Assembly: GCA_038326165.1 (NCBI GenBank)
Contig: JBBQJT010000011.1
Location: 12,842 to 76,841 of the forward strand
DNA length: 64,000 bases
Reading direction: 5' to 3'
From: JAEUUM01 sp038326165
Lineage (GTDB): Bacteria; Bacteroidota; Bacteroidia; Chitinophagales; Saprospiraceae
In this document: one piece after another, positions 27,059 to 35,054 of the stretch
How positions within the stretch are numbered: the stretch's first letter is position 1
How the letters are laid out: each line of letters opens with the position of its first letter
Notes under the pieces: model-generated
What the model saw: the letters and a program-made list of their open reading frames with translations, nothing else
Told to the model about the DNA's origin: nothing
The model's database searches: none
Made by a program: the position numbers and the translations under genes

Positions 27059-28117
27059 GTGAAACGAATTTTAATTACAGGCTCCTCGGGGCTTATAGGT
27101 TCTGAAGTTTGTGCTTTCTTTCATAATCTTGGATGGGAAGTGCATGGTATTGATAATAACCAAAGGGCAATCTTTTTTGGACCTAACGGGGACACAAGAT
27201 GGAATCAAAAGAGGTTGGTTAGGGAACTTAAACATTTTGAACACCACGAAATCGATATACGAAACAGAAATGCAGTTCTGAGTCTGATCATTAAGGTAAA
27301 GCCTGATGCTATTGTACATTCAGCAGCCCAACCAAGCCATGACAAAGCCGCCGAAATACCCTTTGATGATTTTGATACCAATGCAGCAGGCACGTTAAAC
27401 TTGTTAGAAGGTTTAAGGCAATATTCATTGGATGTTCCATTCATCCATATGTCTACAAATAAAGTTTATGGTGATGGTCCTAATAATATTGAATTGCTGG
27501 AGCTTGAAAAGCGCTTTGAATTTAAGGATCCAAATTATAAAAATGGAATTGCTGAAACTTTCTCAATAGATCATACTAAGCATTCCTTGTTTGGAGCGTC
27601 GAAGGTTGCAGCAGATATTTATGTTCAGGAATATGGAAGGTACTTTGGCATGCCCACAGTCTGCTTGAGAGGAGGATGTTTAACAGGTCCGAATCATTCT
27701 GGAGTAGAACTACACGGGTTTTTAAACTATTTGATTAAGTGTAATGTAGAAGGAAGAGCTTATACGGTTTTTGGCTATAAAGGCAAGCAAGTTCGTGATA
27801 ATATCCATTCCTACGATGTGGCTAATTTTATCCATGAATTTATTTCTAAACCCAAGGCTAGTGCTGTTTACAATATCGGTGGTGGATATGACAATTCTTG
27901 CTCAATATTTGAAGCTTTTGAATTGATACAAAACATATCTAACGTTGAAATGAAATACCAGTACTCGGACATCAACCGAATAGGAGATCACATCTGCTAT
28001 TACAGCGATTTGTCAAAAATGAAGACTGATTATCCTAATTGGGCCATCAGCAAAAGCCTCAATCAAATTTTCAAAGAGATATTTGATTCATATGTCCACA
28101 AAAAGGATGTTCAATGA
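27059..28117 (+). CDS. NAD-dependent epimerase/dehydratase, CDP-paratose 2-epimerase-like
   Basis: This 352-residue extended short-chain dehydrogenase probably epimerises or dehydrates a nucleotide sugar. The NAD loop is TGSSGLIGSE at 7-16. NGDTRWNQKRL near 43 and the FIHMSTNKVYGDGPN block near 135 resemble CDP-paratose/CDP-tyvelose 2-epimerases. The usual catalytic Tyr-x3-Lys is Phe-x3-Lys here (LFGASK, about residues 180-185), though the lysine is kept. I recall such a Phe in relatives annotated as CDP-paratose epimerase, but cannot verify it. The start is a GTG one base after the preceding stop. The substrate is not certain. Confidence 0.85.
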   Translation: MKRILITGSSGLIGSEVCAFFHNLGWEVHGIDNNQRAIFFGPNGDTRWNQKRLVRELKHFEHHEIDIRNRNAVLSLIIKVKPDAIVHSAAQPSHDKAAEIPFDDFDTNAAGTLNLLEGLRQYSLDVPFIHMSTNKVYGDGPNNIELLELEKRFEFKDPNYKNGIAETFSIDHTKHSLFGASKVAADIYVQEYGRYFGMPTVCLRGGCLTGPNHSGVELHGFLNYLIKCNVEGRAYTVFGYKGKQVRDNIHSYDVANFIHEFISKPKASAVYNIGGGYDNSCSIFEAFELIQNISNVEMKYQYSDINRIGDHICYYSDLSKMKTDYPNWAISKSLNQIFKEIFDSYVHKKDVQ

Positions 28118-28881
28118 TTAAAAAATACTGGCACAAACTTCTTTCTGCATTTTATTATCTAGTTGGTGAGAAAAAGCATAGAAGTATCAGCAACAATGGC
28201 ATGACAGCCATAGTAAATAATGGCTATTTGCATATATCTCGAGCCATTGAAGTTTTAAAAGATGAATTTCCAAACTCAGATGGAATAATTGTAGATGTTG
28301 GAGGTGGACTTGGAACAACTGCCATTATGTTTGCTGAGGCATTCAAAAACAAACAGGTAATAGTTTATGAGCCATTTCAGAAAAATTTAAATTATATTCT
28401 GTCAAGGATAGAAAATTTGCAATGCAGGAAAAATATCACGGTCATTCCAAAGGCCTTATCGGATTCTTCAGGTAACATGGTACTTCACATTTTAGGCAAT
28501 GCTACATCCTCCTCATTATTAGAAGTCGATAGCTCTGCTTTGCACGGTGATTGGAATCAAAGTCTGAAGGAAGTTTCAGAAGTAGAAGTTTTGGTGGCAT
28601 GTTTAAAAGATGAGTTGGCAGCTGATGTGAATATTGACATATTGAAACTTGATACACAAGGTTCTGAGTTATTGGTTTTAAAAGGGGCATTAACATTATT
28701 GAAAAACATAAAACTGATTGTAGTTGAGGCCGCAAACCATTCATTGTACAAGAATGGTGTCCAATATTATGAGATTGACCTTTTTTTGAGAACACATGGC
28801 TTTAAACTTGTTGATATGATACCTGCGATCTTAAAGGATAGAAAGCTTTATGAATGGGATTACATCTATCAAAAGACATGA
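28114..28881 (+). CDS. FkbM family methyltransferase
   Basis: The 255-residue protein carries the FkbM-type methyltransferase pattern: the SAM loop IIVDVGGGLGTTAIMFAEAF (about 67-86), VYEPFQKNLNYI near 93, VIPKALSDSSGNM near 115 and the late block NIDILKLDTQGSELLVLKGA near 178, with the DTQG(S)E core. FkbM enzymes O-methylate sugars or polyketides, and here a surface-sugar acceptor is likely. It overlaps the epimerase by 4 bases (ATGA) and is followed one base later by a probable glycosyltransferase. Confidence 0.92.
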   Translation: MIKKYWHKLLSAFYYLVGEKKHRSISNNGMTAIVNNGYLHISRAIEVLKDEFPNSDGIIVDVGGGLGTTAIMFAEAFKNKQVIVYEPFQKNLNYILSRIENLQCRKNITVIPKALSDSSGNMVLHILGNATSSSLLEVDSSALHGDWNQSLKEVSEVEVLVACLKDELAADVNIDILKLDTQGSELLVLKGALTLLKNIKLIVVEAANHSLYKNGVQYYEIDLFLRTHGFKLVDMIPAILKDRKLYEWDYIYQKT

Positions 28882-28882
28882 A

Positions 28883-30094
28883 ATGAAAATTGGATTATTT
28901 GAGGTTGGCAGTTATGGACATCCTACATTAACAGAATGCTTGGTAAGAACACTGGAAACAGATCCCTCAAACCAAATTACTTTAATTACTAAAAAAGAGC
29001 TGTACGATTCCAGTCAATTATATTTAAAAAATATTGAAGTAAAGTATGTTAACGATTCAGATTTTTCAAATGATTTGATGCCTTTTATTTCTGATAAGAA
29101 TTTTGATTTAGGTTTATATGTGACATTTGAAGACCCTGCATTTTTTATTTTTATTTTGAATCCACAATTCAAGTTTAAGAAATTACTATTTGTTCACAAC
29201 ATAGGCTTTTGGAAGGATTCAATCGTAAAGAAGGCTTTCGATAAGTTAAAATTTTTAGTAAAAAAGCCTAGTTCTTTTTTTGAGACTTTCATTCAATTAT
29301 TTGAAATACCCAGTACTTCAATTAAGATTAAAAAGGTTCTCAATTCAATAAGTGACAGCAAAGGCAAATTATTAGCCATTTCTGATGAGTTGAAAGTCGA
29401 ACTAGAATCTCAAATGCCTTCAGTGCCCTGTTTTAGTTTTCCGTTCTCTTATTTTGCAATAGATAATTACGCTCCAAAAATAAAGAACAAAATCAGGGTT
29501 GTAATACCTGGATATATTACGCAACTCAGGAGGGATTATATTGGGCTTTTAGATTTTTTACTTAGTAAGGACCCACAAGTTCTGAAAAATATAATTTTTG
29601 ATTTTTTGGGTGGTGTTGGGGCCTCCCCCGATAAGAGTGCGCATGAGATAGTGGAAAAGATTGAAAAATGCAGATCAAAGGGCTTAAATATTGTTTTTTC
29701 TCAAAAGCCTACTGTAGATATAACAGAATTTGATTCAAGATTAGGGCAAGCAGATTTCGTACTATCAAATTTGAATATGAAACTGAAATATGGAAAAAAT
29801 AAAGAATCTGGAATACCATTTACGATGATTAAATTCGCAATTCCAGGGTTGGTATTGTTCAATAATCCGACGTTAAGATCAGTCTCTTCTTCAACAATCA
29901 TTATTCACGATTATCAGGAACTGGTTGAGAAAACCTTATATTTTTTATCAAAGCCCGATAAATTAAATGCTATAAAGACCCAAGCGTTAAGCAACTCAAA
30001 TGCCTATTTACCAGCGAATATTTATACTAAATTCAGGAAAGACATTGGTTTGTTATCTGTTTTATTGTTTAGCTTTGCTTTTTCCCTTCATTAA
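28883..30094 (+). CDS. Putative GT-B-fold glycosyltransferase of unfamiliar type
   Basis: The 403-residue product has no motif I can assign to a named family. It looks like a two-domain GT-B protein: KIGLFEVGSYGHPTLTECLV at the start (2-21), a LLFVHNIGFW segment near 100, and in the second half a strand-turn IRVVIPGYI near 203 with FDFLGGVG near 240 and IPFTMIKFAIPGLVLFNN near 312. The unusual C-terminus is short and hydrophobic (LLSVLLFSFAFS). The start at 28883 is preferred over the frame opening at 28850, which would overlap the FkbM gene. Its place between sugar-methyltransferase genes and the flippase favours glycan assembly. Confidence 0.7.
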   Translation: MKIGLFEVGSYGHPTLTECLVRTLETDPSNQITLITKKELYDSSQLYLKNIEVKYVNDSDFSNDLMPFISDKNFDLGLYVTFEDPAFFIFILNPQFKFKKLLFVHNIGFWKDSIVKKAFDKLKFLVKKPSSFFETFIQLFEIPSTSIKIKKVLNSISDSKGKLLAISDELKVELESQMPSVPCFSFPFSYFAIDNYAPKIKNKIRVVIPGYITQLRRDYIGLLDFLLSKDPQVLKNIIFDFLGGVGASPDKSAHEIVEKIEKCRSKGLNIVFSQKPTVDITEFDSRLGQADFVLSNLNMKLKYGKNKESGIPFTMIKFAIPGLVLFNNPTLRSVSSSTIIIHDYQELVEKTLYFLSKPDKLNAIKTQALSNSNAYLPANIYTKFRKDIGLLSVLLFSFAFSLH

Positions 30095-30108
30095 AATTTT
30101 TACTCAGA

Positions 30109-31017
30109 ATGCGTTTGATAGTATTGTTATTGTTTTTTGTATCCCAAATCTCTAATGCTCGAAATGATACCTTTTTTGTTAAATCAAAATTCGAAGCTGG
30201 CGTTGGATTTAACCAAGATTTTCTGAGTAGTTATACAACCAATTATGGCTTAGGTGAATTTATAATTGCTCATACTCAAAGCACTACAAGTGGTAAAATC
30301 AACACTGGCCGAAGCTTTTTAAGTTTTGATTTGCCTGATATTCCAGCAAATTTTAAGATCATTGAAGCAACTTTATCCTTGTATAAATATTCAAAGCCCA
30401 TCACAGCAACTTATTCCGGAAATGAAGGCTTTAATTCAACTTTCTTAAATCGAATAGTCTCAGATTGGGGTGAGTTCACCGTTAATTGGAACAATCAACC
30501 TGCTATTTCATCAATAAATCAAGTTGTATTGCCCGGCAGTGATTCTCTCTATCAGGATTATTTGGACATCCCAGTTTTAGAACTTGGAAAAGACATGTAC
30601 ACTTTCAAAAGTGAAAGTTTTGGTATTTCAATAAGGCTTGTAAATGAGTCGTCTAAGAACGTAATTTATTTTTCCTCTTCCGAAGTATTTGACGATACCA
30701 AATGGCCATTGTTAAAAATTATCATTGCTGATAAAACTGCTACAAATAGTTTAGTTAATCCAGATCAGGTAAAGATTGGGCCTAACCCTCTTATCGGTAA
30801 TCTAAACATTTCCTTTTTGGAGGATTTTGCTGGAGTTAATTATTTGGTTCTATTATCCAACAGTTTAGGTGCTACTTTGATTTCTAAGAATTCACTCAAT
30901 GTTAATTTTGGACAAACTTCCATGGATGTTTCGCATCTTTCTTCACGATTTTATTATGTTGAAATATTAGATCAAAGTGGTGTTCTTGTGTTTTCCAAAA
31001 CAATAATAAAGCAATAA
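30109..31017 (+). CDS. Secreted DNRLRE-domain protein with T9SS tail
   Basis: The 302-residue protein has a signal peptide (MRLIVLLLFFVSQISNA), then a DNRLRE-type beta domain (about 25-215) recognisable by the GRSFLSFDLPDIP block, IIEATLSLYKYS and the WGEFTVNWNNQP segment. Such domains occur in surface and carbohydrate-associated proteins. The last 80 residues are a T9SS type A tail (VKIGPNPLIGNLNISF, ending VFSKTIIKQ). It lies within the glycan run, 14 bases after a glycosyltransferase, so it may be an outer-surface companion of that glycan; this is inference. Confidence 0.88.
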   Translation: MRLIVLLLFFVSQISNARNDTFFVKSKFEAGVGFNQDFLSSYTTNYGLGEFIIAHTQSTTSGKINTGRSFLSFDLPDIPANFKIIEATLSLYKYSKPITATYSGNEGFNSTFLNRIVSDWGEFTVNWNNQPAISSINQVVLPGSDSLYQDYLDIPVLELGKDMYTFKSESFGISIRLVNESSKNVIYFSSSEVFDDTKWPLLKIIIADKTATNSLVNPDQVKIGPNPLIGNLNISFLEDFAGVNYLVLLSNSLGATLISKNSLNVNFGQTSMDVSHLSSRFYYVEILDQSGVLVFSKTIIKQ

Positions 31018-31069
31018 TCAAGGATTGTAAGCCTCCATTATTGTTATTTGATTTATATAAGTAATAGGA

Positions 31070-32569
31070 ATGGGCGTAATAATCCGACAAGGTATCAAGC
31101 AATCTATTGTAAACTACTCTCTGGCATTCGTTGGGCTACTGAGTGTGTTGTTCGTTTATCCACTTGATAAGGAGGCTTATGGCCTGGCTAGATTTCTGAT
31201 TGATACCGCTATGTTGTGCACGCCACTAGTACTTTTAGGTGCCAATTTGGTATCTGTAAAATATTTTCCAGTATTTCAAGCAGATGATCGCAAGGCAAAT
31301 GGATTGCTCGGAATCATTTTATTGATCGCTACTTTTGGCAGCGCCTTGGTGCTGATTGGTGCTTTCTTTTCAAGATATTGGATCAATGATTGGCTCATAA
31401 GCAAATCAGGCGATTTTGAAAGATTTGGTTGGTATTGTTTACCTATTTTGATTCTTGGATCATTCATCCAGATTTTTACAAGTTACTCCTCTAATTTTCA
31501 GCGAATTGTATGGCCAAGTTTGTTTCAGCAATTGATCAAAATAACACTGCCTATTGGGTTGTTGATGGTTTATTTCATGAAATGGGATACCCAATTTCTT
31601 GTGACTGTTATTTTATTCACATTTGTAATGAACCTGATCCTTGTAGCCATGTATATCAAATCGCTCAAAGGATTCGATTGCAAAATCAATTGGGGTTTCT
31701 TGAAGCCAAAATTAAGGTCTGAAATGCTTCGATTTGGAATGTTGAGTATGCTGGGTAGCACAGGCGCTATGTTGGCTCTTCGGTTGGATTCTGTCCTGGT
31801 TCCAACATTGATTGACCTAAAGTCCAATGGGATCTTTGGCATTGCAGCTGTTATGGTGTCTTTTATGATGATTCCTACTACCTCTTTGGCTACCATAGCG
31901 GCTCCTATTATCTCTAAGGCACTCAATGACAATGATCAGCCTAAGCTCAAAGAATTGTATGTTAAATCTTCCTTGAATTCATTGATTCCCGCACTTTTGC
32001 TGGCTATTTGTATTGCGGGTTGTGTTCATGAAATATTTCAAATTATGCCCAAGGGACATGAAATGATACCGGCAATACCTGTTTTGTATTTTTTGATTGG
32101 AGCAAGAATTTTTGATGTGAGTACTGGATTCAATAGTGAAATTTTGGGCTACTCCAAGCATTATGCCACCAACCTGATCTTGCTACTCATCCTTGCCATC
32201 AGCAATATCATCCTATGCAATTATTTCATTACCAAGCTCGGCATGGGTATTTTAGGTGCAGGTGTTGCCACGTTTATCTCTCTGGTTTTGTACAACTTGT
32301 TGAAGTTGTTTTTCATCTATAAGCATTTCAAAATGTTGCCTTTTGAATCCAAAAGCTTTTATTTGATTTTCTATAGTTCAGGGGTTTTGCTGGTGCTGAT
32401 TTTCTTCCCAATACTGAATTTGCCTGTGTTTTTTTTGGCTGTCTTAAAATGCATCACAGCTACCTTGCTTTATGTTCCGTTTATTTATTTCACGAACATC
32501 AGTCCTGAAGTGACTGGCGTACTGAACAATCTTTCGGGATTTTTGAGAAATATCAGCCCGTTCAAATAA
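31070..32569 (+). CDS. Polysaccharide flippase of the Wzx/MATE superfamily
   Basis: The 499-residue integral membrane protein has about 14 hydrophobic helices spread along its length and the N-terminal pattern seen in O-antigen flippases (IRQGIKQSIVNYSLAFVG, then YPLDKEAYGLARFLIDT). It should move lipid-linked oligosaccharide across the inner membrane. It ends the plus-strand glycan run. No polymerase (Wzy) or ligase was recognised nearby, so the pathway is incomplete in this window. Confidence 0.9.
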   Translation: MGVIIRQGIKQSIVNYSLAFVGLLSVLFVYPLDKEAYGLARFLIDTAMLCTPLVLLGANLVSVKYFPVFQADDRKANGLLGIILLIATFGSALVLIGAFFSRYWINDWLISKSGDFERFGWYCLPILILGSFIQIFTSYSSNFQRIVWPSLFQQLIKITLPIGLLMVYFMKWDTQFLVTVILFTFVMNLILVAMYIKSLKGFDCKINWGFLKPKLRSEMLRFGMLSMLGSTGAMLALRLDSVLVPTLIDLKSNGIFGIAAVMVSFMMIPTTSLATIAAPIISKALNDNDQPKLKELYVKSSLNSLIPALLLAICIAGCVHEIFQIMPKGHEMIPAIPVLYFLIGARIFDVSTGFNSEILGYSKHYATNLILLLILAISNIILCNYFITKLGMGILGAGVATFISLVLYNLLKLFFIYKHFKMLPFESKSFYLIFYSSGVLLVLIFFPILNLPVFFLAVLKCITATLLYVPFIYFTNISPEVTGVLNNLSGFLRNISPFK

Positions 32570-32613
32570 TTTGTAATGGCATAAAATGGAGCGGTAGAGC
32601 AATTAGTTTTTTG

Positions 32614-32621
32614 TAACTTTG
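32614..32621 (+). promoter_or_regulatory. Candidate -7 box for the enoyl-CoA hydratase/FNR/ferredoxin unit
   Basis: TAACTTTG matches TAnnTTTG exactly, only 19 bases before the start codon, giving a leader of about a dozen bases. No TTG at the ideal distance was seen. Confidence 0.5.
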
Positions 32622-32640
32622 TGCTTCAAAAATCAATTTC

Positions 32641-33408
32641 ATGCCAGTTTTAGATATTATAGCCAATGGAAAGGCGGTCGTTGTAACAATCAACAGGCCA
32701 GAATCACTCAACGCACTCAACAAACAAGTTTTTGACGAATTGCATGAGTTTTTTACCCAAGGATTTAAGAATTTTCCTGCGGCTCGTGGGGTGGTGATAA
32801 CGGGTTCTGGGCCCAAAGCATTTGCTGCAGGTGCTGATATCAAGGAGTTTATGAGCTATGCTCCACAAGAAGCACAACAACTTTCCAAAAGAGGGCACGA
32901 GGTTTTTAGAGACATCGAATTGTTTCACTTGCCAGTCATAGCAGCTGTTAATGGTTTTGCACTTGGAGGTGGTTGTGAGTTGGCATTGTCATGTCATATC
33001 AGAGTAGCAGGCACAAAAGCCAGATTTGGTTTACCTGAAGTAAATTTAGGTTTGGTCCCAGGTTATGCTGGTACTCAGCGCCTTCCTCAACTGGTAGGCC
33101 GAAGCAAAGCCCTCGAAATGATCATGACAACAGATATGGTCAACGGCGAAGAAGCCCACCGAATTGGACTTGCCAATCATGTGGTTCCCGAAGGAGAAGA
33201 AGTTGCCAAGGCACTTGAAATTATAGAAAAAATTGCCACAAAAGGCCCAAATGCCATTGCAGCTGCAATATTGTGCGTTGACAGTGCTTTTGATGCAGCC
33301 AAGGACGGAGCCATGGAGGAACAAAGATTATTTGGAACACTATTTGACAAGCCAGAATCCAAAGAAGGAATTGGTGCTTTTATGGAGAAAAGAGCTCCAC
33401 AGTTTTAA
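32641..33408 (+). CDS. Enoyl-CoA hydratase/isomerase (crotonase)
   Basis: The 255-residue protein hydrates 2-enoyl-CoA thioesters in beta-oxidation. It keeps the crotonase hallmarks: AAGADIKEF near 61, ALGGGCELALSC near 106 with the first catalytic glutamate, and LPEVNLGLVPGYAGTQRLP near 132 with the second. Both glutamates mark it as a true hydratase, unlike the paaG product. It could act as PaaF on 2,3-dehydroadipyl-CoA or in fatty acid oxidation. It is followed by FNR and ferredoxin genes with a 45-base gap and seems to share their transcript. Confidence 0.92.
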   Translation: MPVLDIIANGKAVVVTINRPESLNALNKQVFDELHEFFTQGFKNFPAARGVVITGSGPKAFAAGADIKEFMSYAPQEAQQLSKRGHEVFRDIELFHLPVIAAVNGFALGGGCELALSCHIRVAGTKARFGLPEVNLGLVPGYAGTQRLPQLVGRSKALEMIMTTDMVNGEEAHRIGLANHVVPEGEEVAKALEIIEKIATKGPNAIAAAILCVDSAFDAAKDGAMEEQRLFGTLFDKPESKEGIGAFMEKRAPQF

Positions 33409-33453
33409 TTAAGTGAACCAAAGAGACCTTATAAGTGTCTTAACCATTCAAAA

Positions 33454-34461
33454 ATGATAGAAACAGATATTGCAATAATTGGAGCAGGTCCAACAGCTCT
33501 TTTTGCTGTCTTTGAAGCAGGATTGCTCAAATTGCGTTGTCACCTCATAGATTATTTGCCACAGCCAGGAGGGCAGCTTACCGAAATTTATCCCAAAAAG
33601 CCAATTTATGATATTCCCGGATATCCAGAGATATTAGCAGGAGATCTGGTTGACAATCTCATGAAGCAGATTGAACCTTTTAAGCCAGGCTTTACTTTAG
33701 GAGAACGCGCTGAAACCATTGAACGCATCGACAATAAGTTTTGGAAAGTTATTACCAACAAAGGAACAATTATTCAAGCAACTGTTATCGCCATAGCTGG
33801 TGGATTGGGATGTTTTGAGCCCCGAAAACCTCCAATTAAAGGTATAGATGCTTTTGAAGATAAAGGAGTTGATTACATCGTTCGGGATCCAGAAGTTTAC
33901 CGCAATAAAAAAATCATTATTGCTGGCGGTGGAGATTCGGCATTGGATTGGTCCATTTATTTGACAGATGTAGCAAGTGAGGTGATTTTGGTGCACCGGC
34001 GGAATGAATTCCGCGGAGCCCCTGACTCCGTTGAGAAAGTAATGCACCTAGCAAGCATTGGCAAAATCAAACTGCTGACCCAAAGTCAGGTTACCAAAAT
34101 TGCCGGTGTTGGGAAGTTAGAATCTGTAACCGTCCTGCACGATACGGAGGGTGAGAAAGCATTTGAAGTTGATCATTTTATTCCATTATTCGGACTCACA
34201 CCTAAGTTGGGCCCTTTGGGCAATTTTGGATTGAATCTGGACAAACAAGCCATTTTGGTCAATACCTTGGATTACAGTACCAACCTGCCAGGCGTATTTG
34301 CTATTGGTGACATCAATACCTATGAAGGCAAGCTCAAATTGATCTTATGCGGATTTCATGAAGCAACACTCATGGCACAAGCCGCTTTCAAAATTGTGTA
34401 CCCTGATAAGAAGTTGTCTTTTAAATATACCACAGTGACCGGTATAGAAGGAATGTCCTAA
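33454..34461 (+). CDS. Thioredoxin-reductase-like ferredoxin-NADP+ reductase
   Basis: The 335-residue flavoprotein matches the YumC-type ferredoxin-NADP reductases. The FAD loop is GAGPTALFA at 10-18, then PQPGGQLTEIYPKKPIYDIPG (about 43-63; residues given in part). The NADP loop is GGGDSALDW near 160 and the FAD end motif GVFAIGDIN near 284. It lacks the CxxC redox pair of thioredoxin reductases. It overlaps the ferredoxin gene by one base, so the two very probably form one electron chain from NADPH to ferredoxin. Confidence 0.93.
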   Translation: MIETDIAIIGAGPTALFAVFEAGLLKLRCHLIDYLPQPGGQLTEIYPKKPIYDIPGYPEILAGDLVDNLMKQIEPFKPGFTLGERAETIERIDNKFWKVITNKGTIIQATVIAIAGGLGCFEPRKPPIKGIDAFEDKGVDYIVRDPEVYRNKKIIIAGGGDSALDWSIYLTDVASEVILVHRRNEFRGAPDSVEKVMHLASIGKIKLLTQSQVTKIAGVGKLESVTVLHDTEGEKAFEVDHFIPLFGLTPKLGPLGNFGLNLDKQAILVNTLDYSTNLPGVFAIGDINTYEGKLKLILCGFHEATLMAQAAFKIVYPDKKLSFKYTTVTGIEGMS

Positions 34462-34781
34462 TGATCAAAATAAAAGTAACAGACCGCGCAGGTGAGCTCT
34501 CCGAGATTGAAGCCCCAACAGACATGAACTTCAATCTGATGGAGATACTCAAATCTTACGAATTTCCCGTAAAGGGTACATGTGGCGGTATGGCATTGTG
34601 CGCAAGCTGCCATGTATATGTAGAGAGCAATCACCACTTGCATGAAATGGAAGACGGCGAAATAGAAATGCTTGATGCCGCTTTTTTTGTAAAATCCAAC
34701 AGTAGATTGGCATGTCAATTGAAGCTCAATGACGACATGGATGGTCTAGAAGTCACATTAGCTCCCGAAACTGAGGATTGA
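34461..34781 (+). CDS. 2Fe-2S ferredoxin
   Basis: The 106-residue protein carries the 2Fe-2S cysteine pattern of adrenodoxin/putidaredoxin-type ferredoxins: GTCGGMALCASCHVY at about 38-52 (C-x5-C-x2-C) and a fourth cysteine in SRLACQLKL near 86. Such ferredoxins pass electrons to oxygenases. Its ATG uses the last base of the reductase stop (TAATG), so it is translationally coupled. A link to the paaE-less epoxidase is an inference discussed in the findings. Confidence 0.94.
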   Translation: MIKIKVTDRAGELSEIEAPTDMNFNLMEILKSYEFPVKGTCGGMALCASCHVYVESNHHLHEMEDGEIEMLDAAFFVKSNSRLACQLKLNDDMDGLEVTLAPETED

Positions 34782-34934
34782 TGTTGCCACTTCCTAAGAA
34801 ATTAGGTTTATGACACCCCACATTAAATGCGAGTATTTTCTGTCATTTCACAACATTCAGTGATAATTAATATACTGCATGCAGCATTTCACATCAAAGA
34901 GTGATTATATTTGTAGCATTACTCAAAATTCAAA

Positions 34935-35054
34935 ATATAACTCTATGGTCTAAACGGAAGACGAGTTGCGTTTTGGTAATTTACGAGCTGGTCTCTATAT
35001 CCTAAAGCTAACACAAGGCACACGGATTGAATCCATCAAATACATAGCACAATG
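34935..35054 (+). pseudogene. Frameshifted relic of a T9SS sorting tail
   Basis: One frame reads LYGLNGRRVA from 34943, and a second frame then reads FGNLRAGLYILKLTQGTRIE and on to a TGA at 35053-35055. Together these form the last 40 or so residues of a type A T9SS tail, split by a frameshift near 34970. No upstream domain remains in any frame. TATATTTG lies at 34906-34913 but its relation is unclear. This is the debris of a deleted secreted-protein gene. Confidence 0.65.

Noticed and set aside
34875..34884. Palindrome CTGCATGCAG as an operator
   Set aside because: It stands upstream of pseudogene debris only, and a 10-base palindrome is expected by chance in a window of this size.
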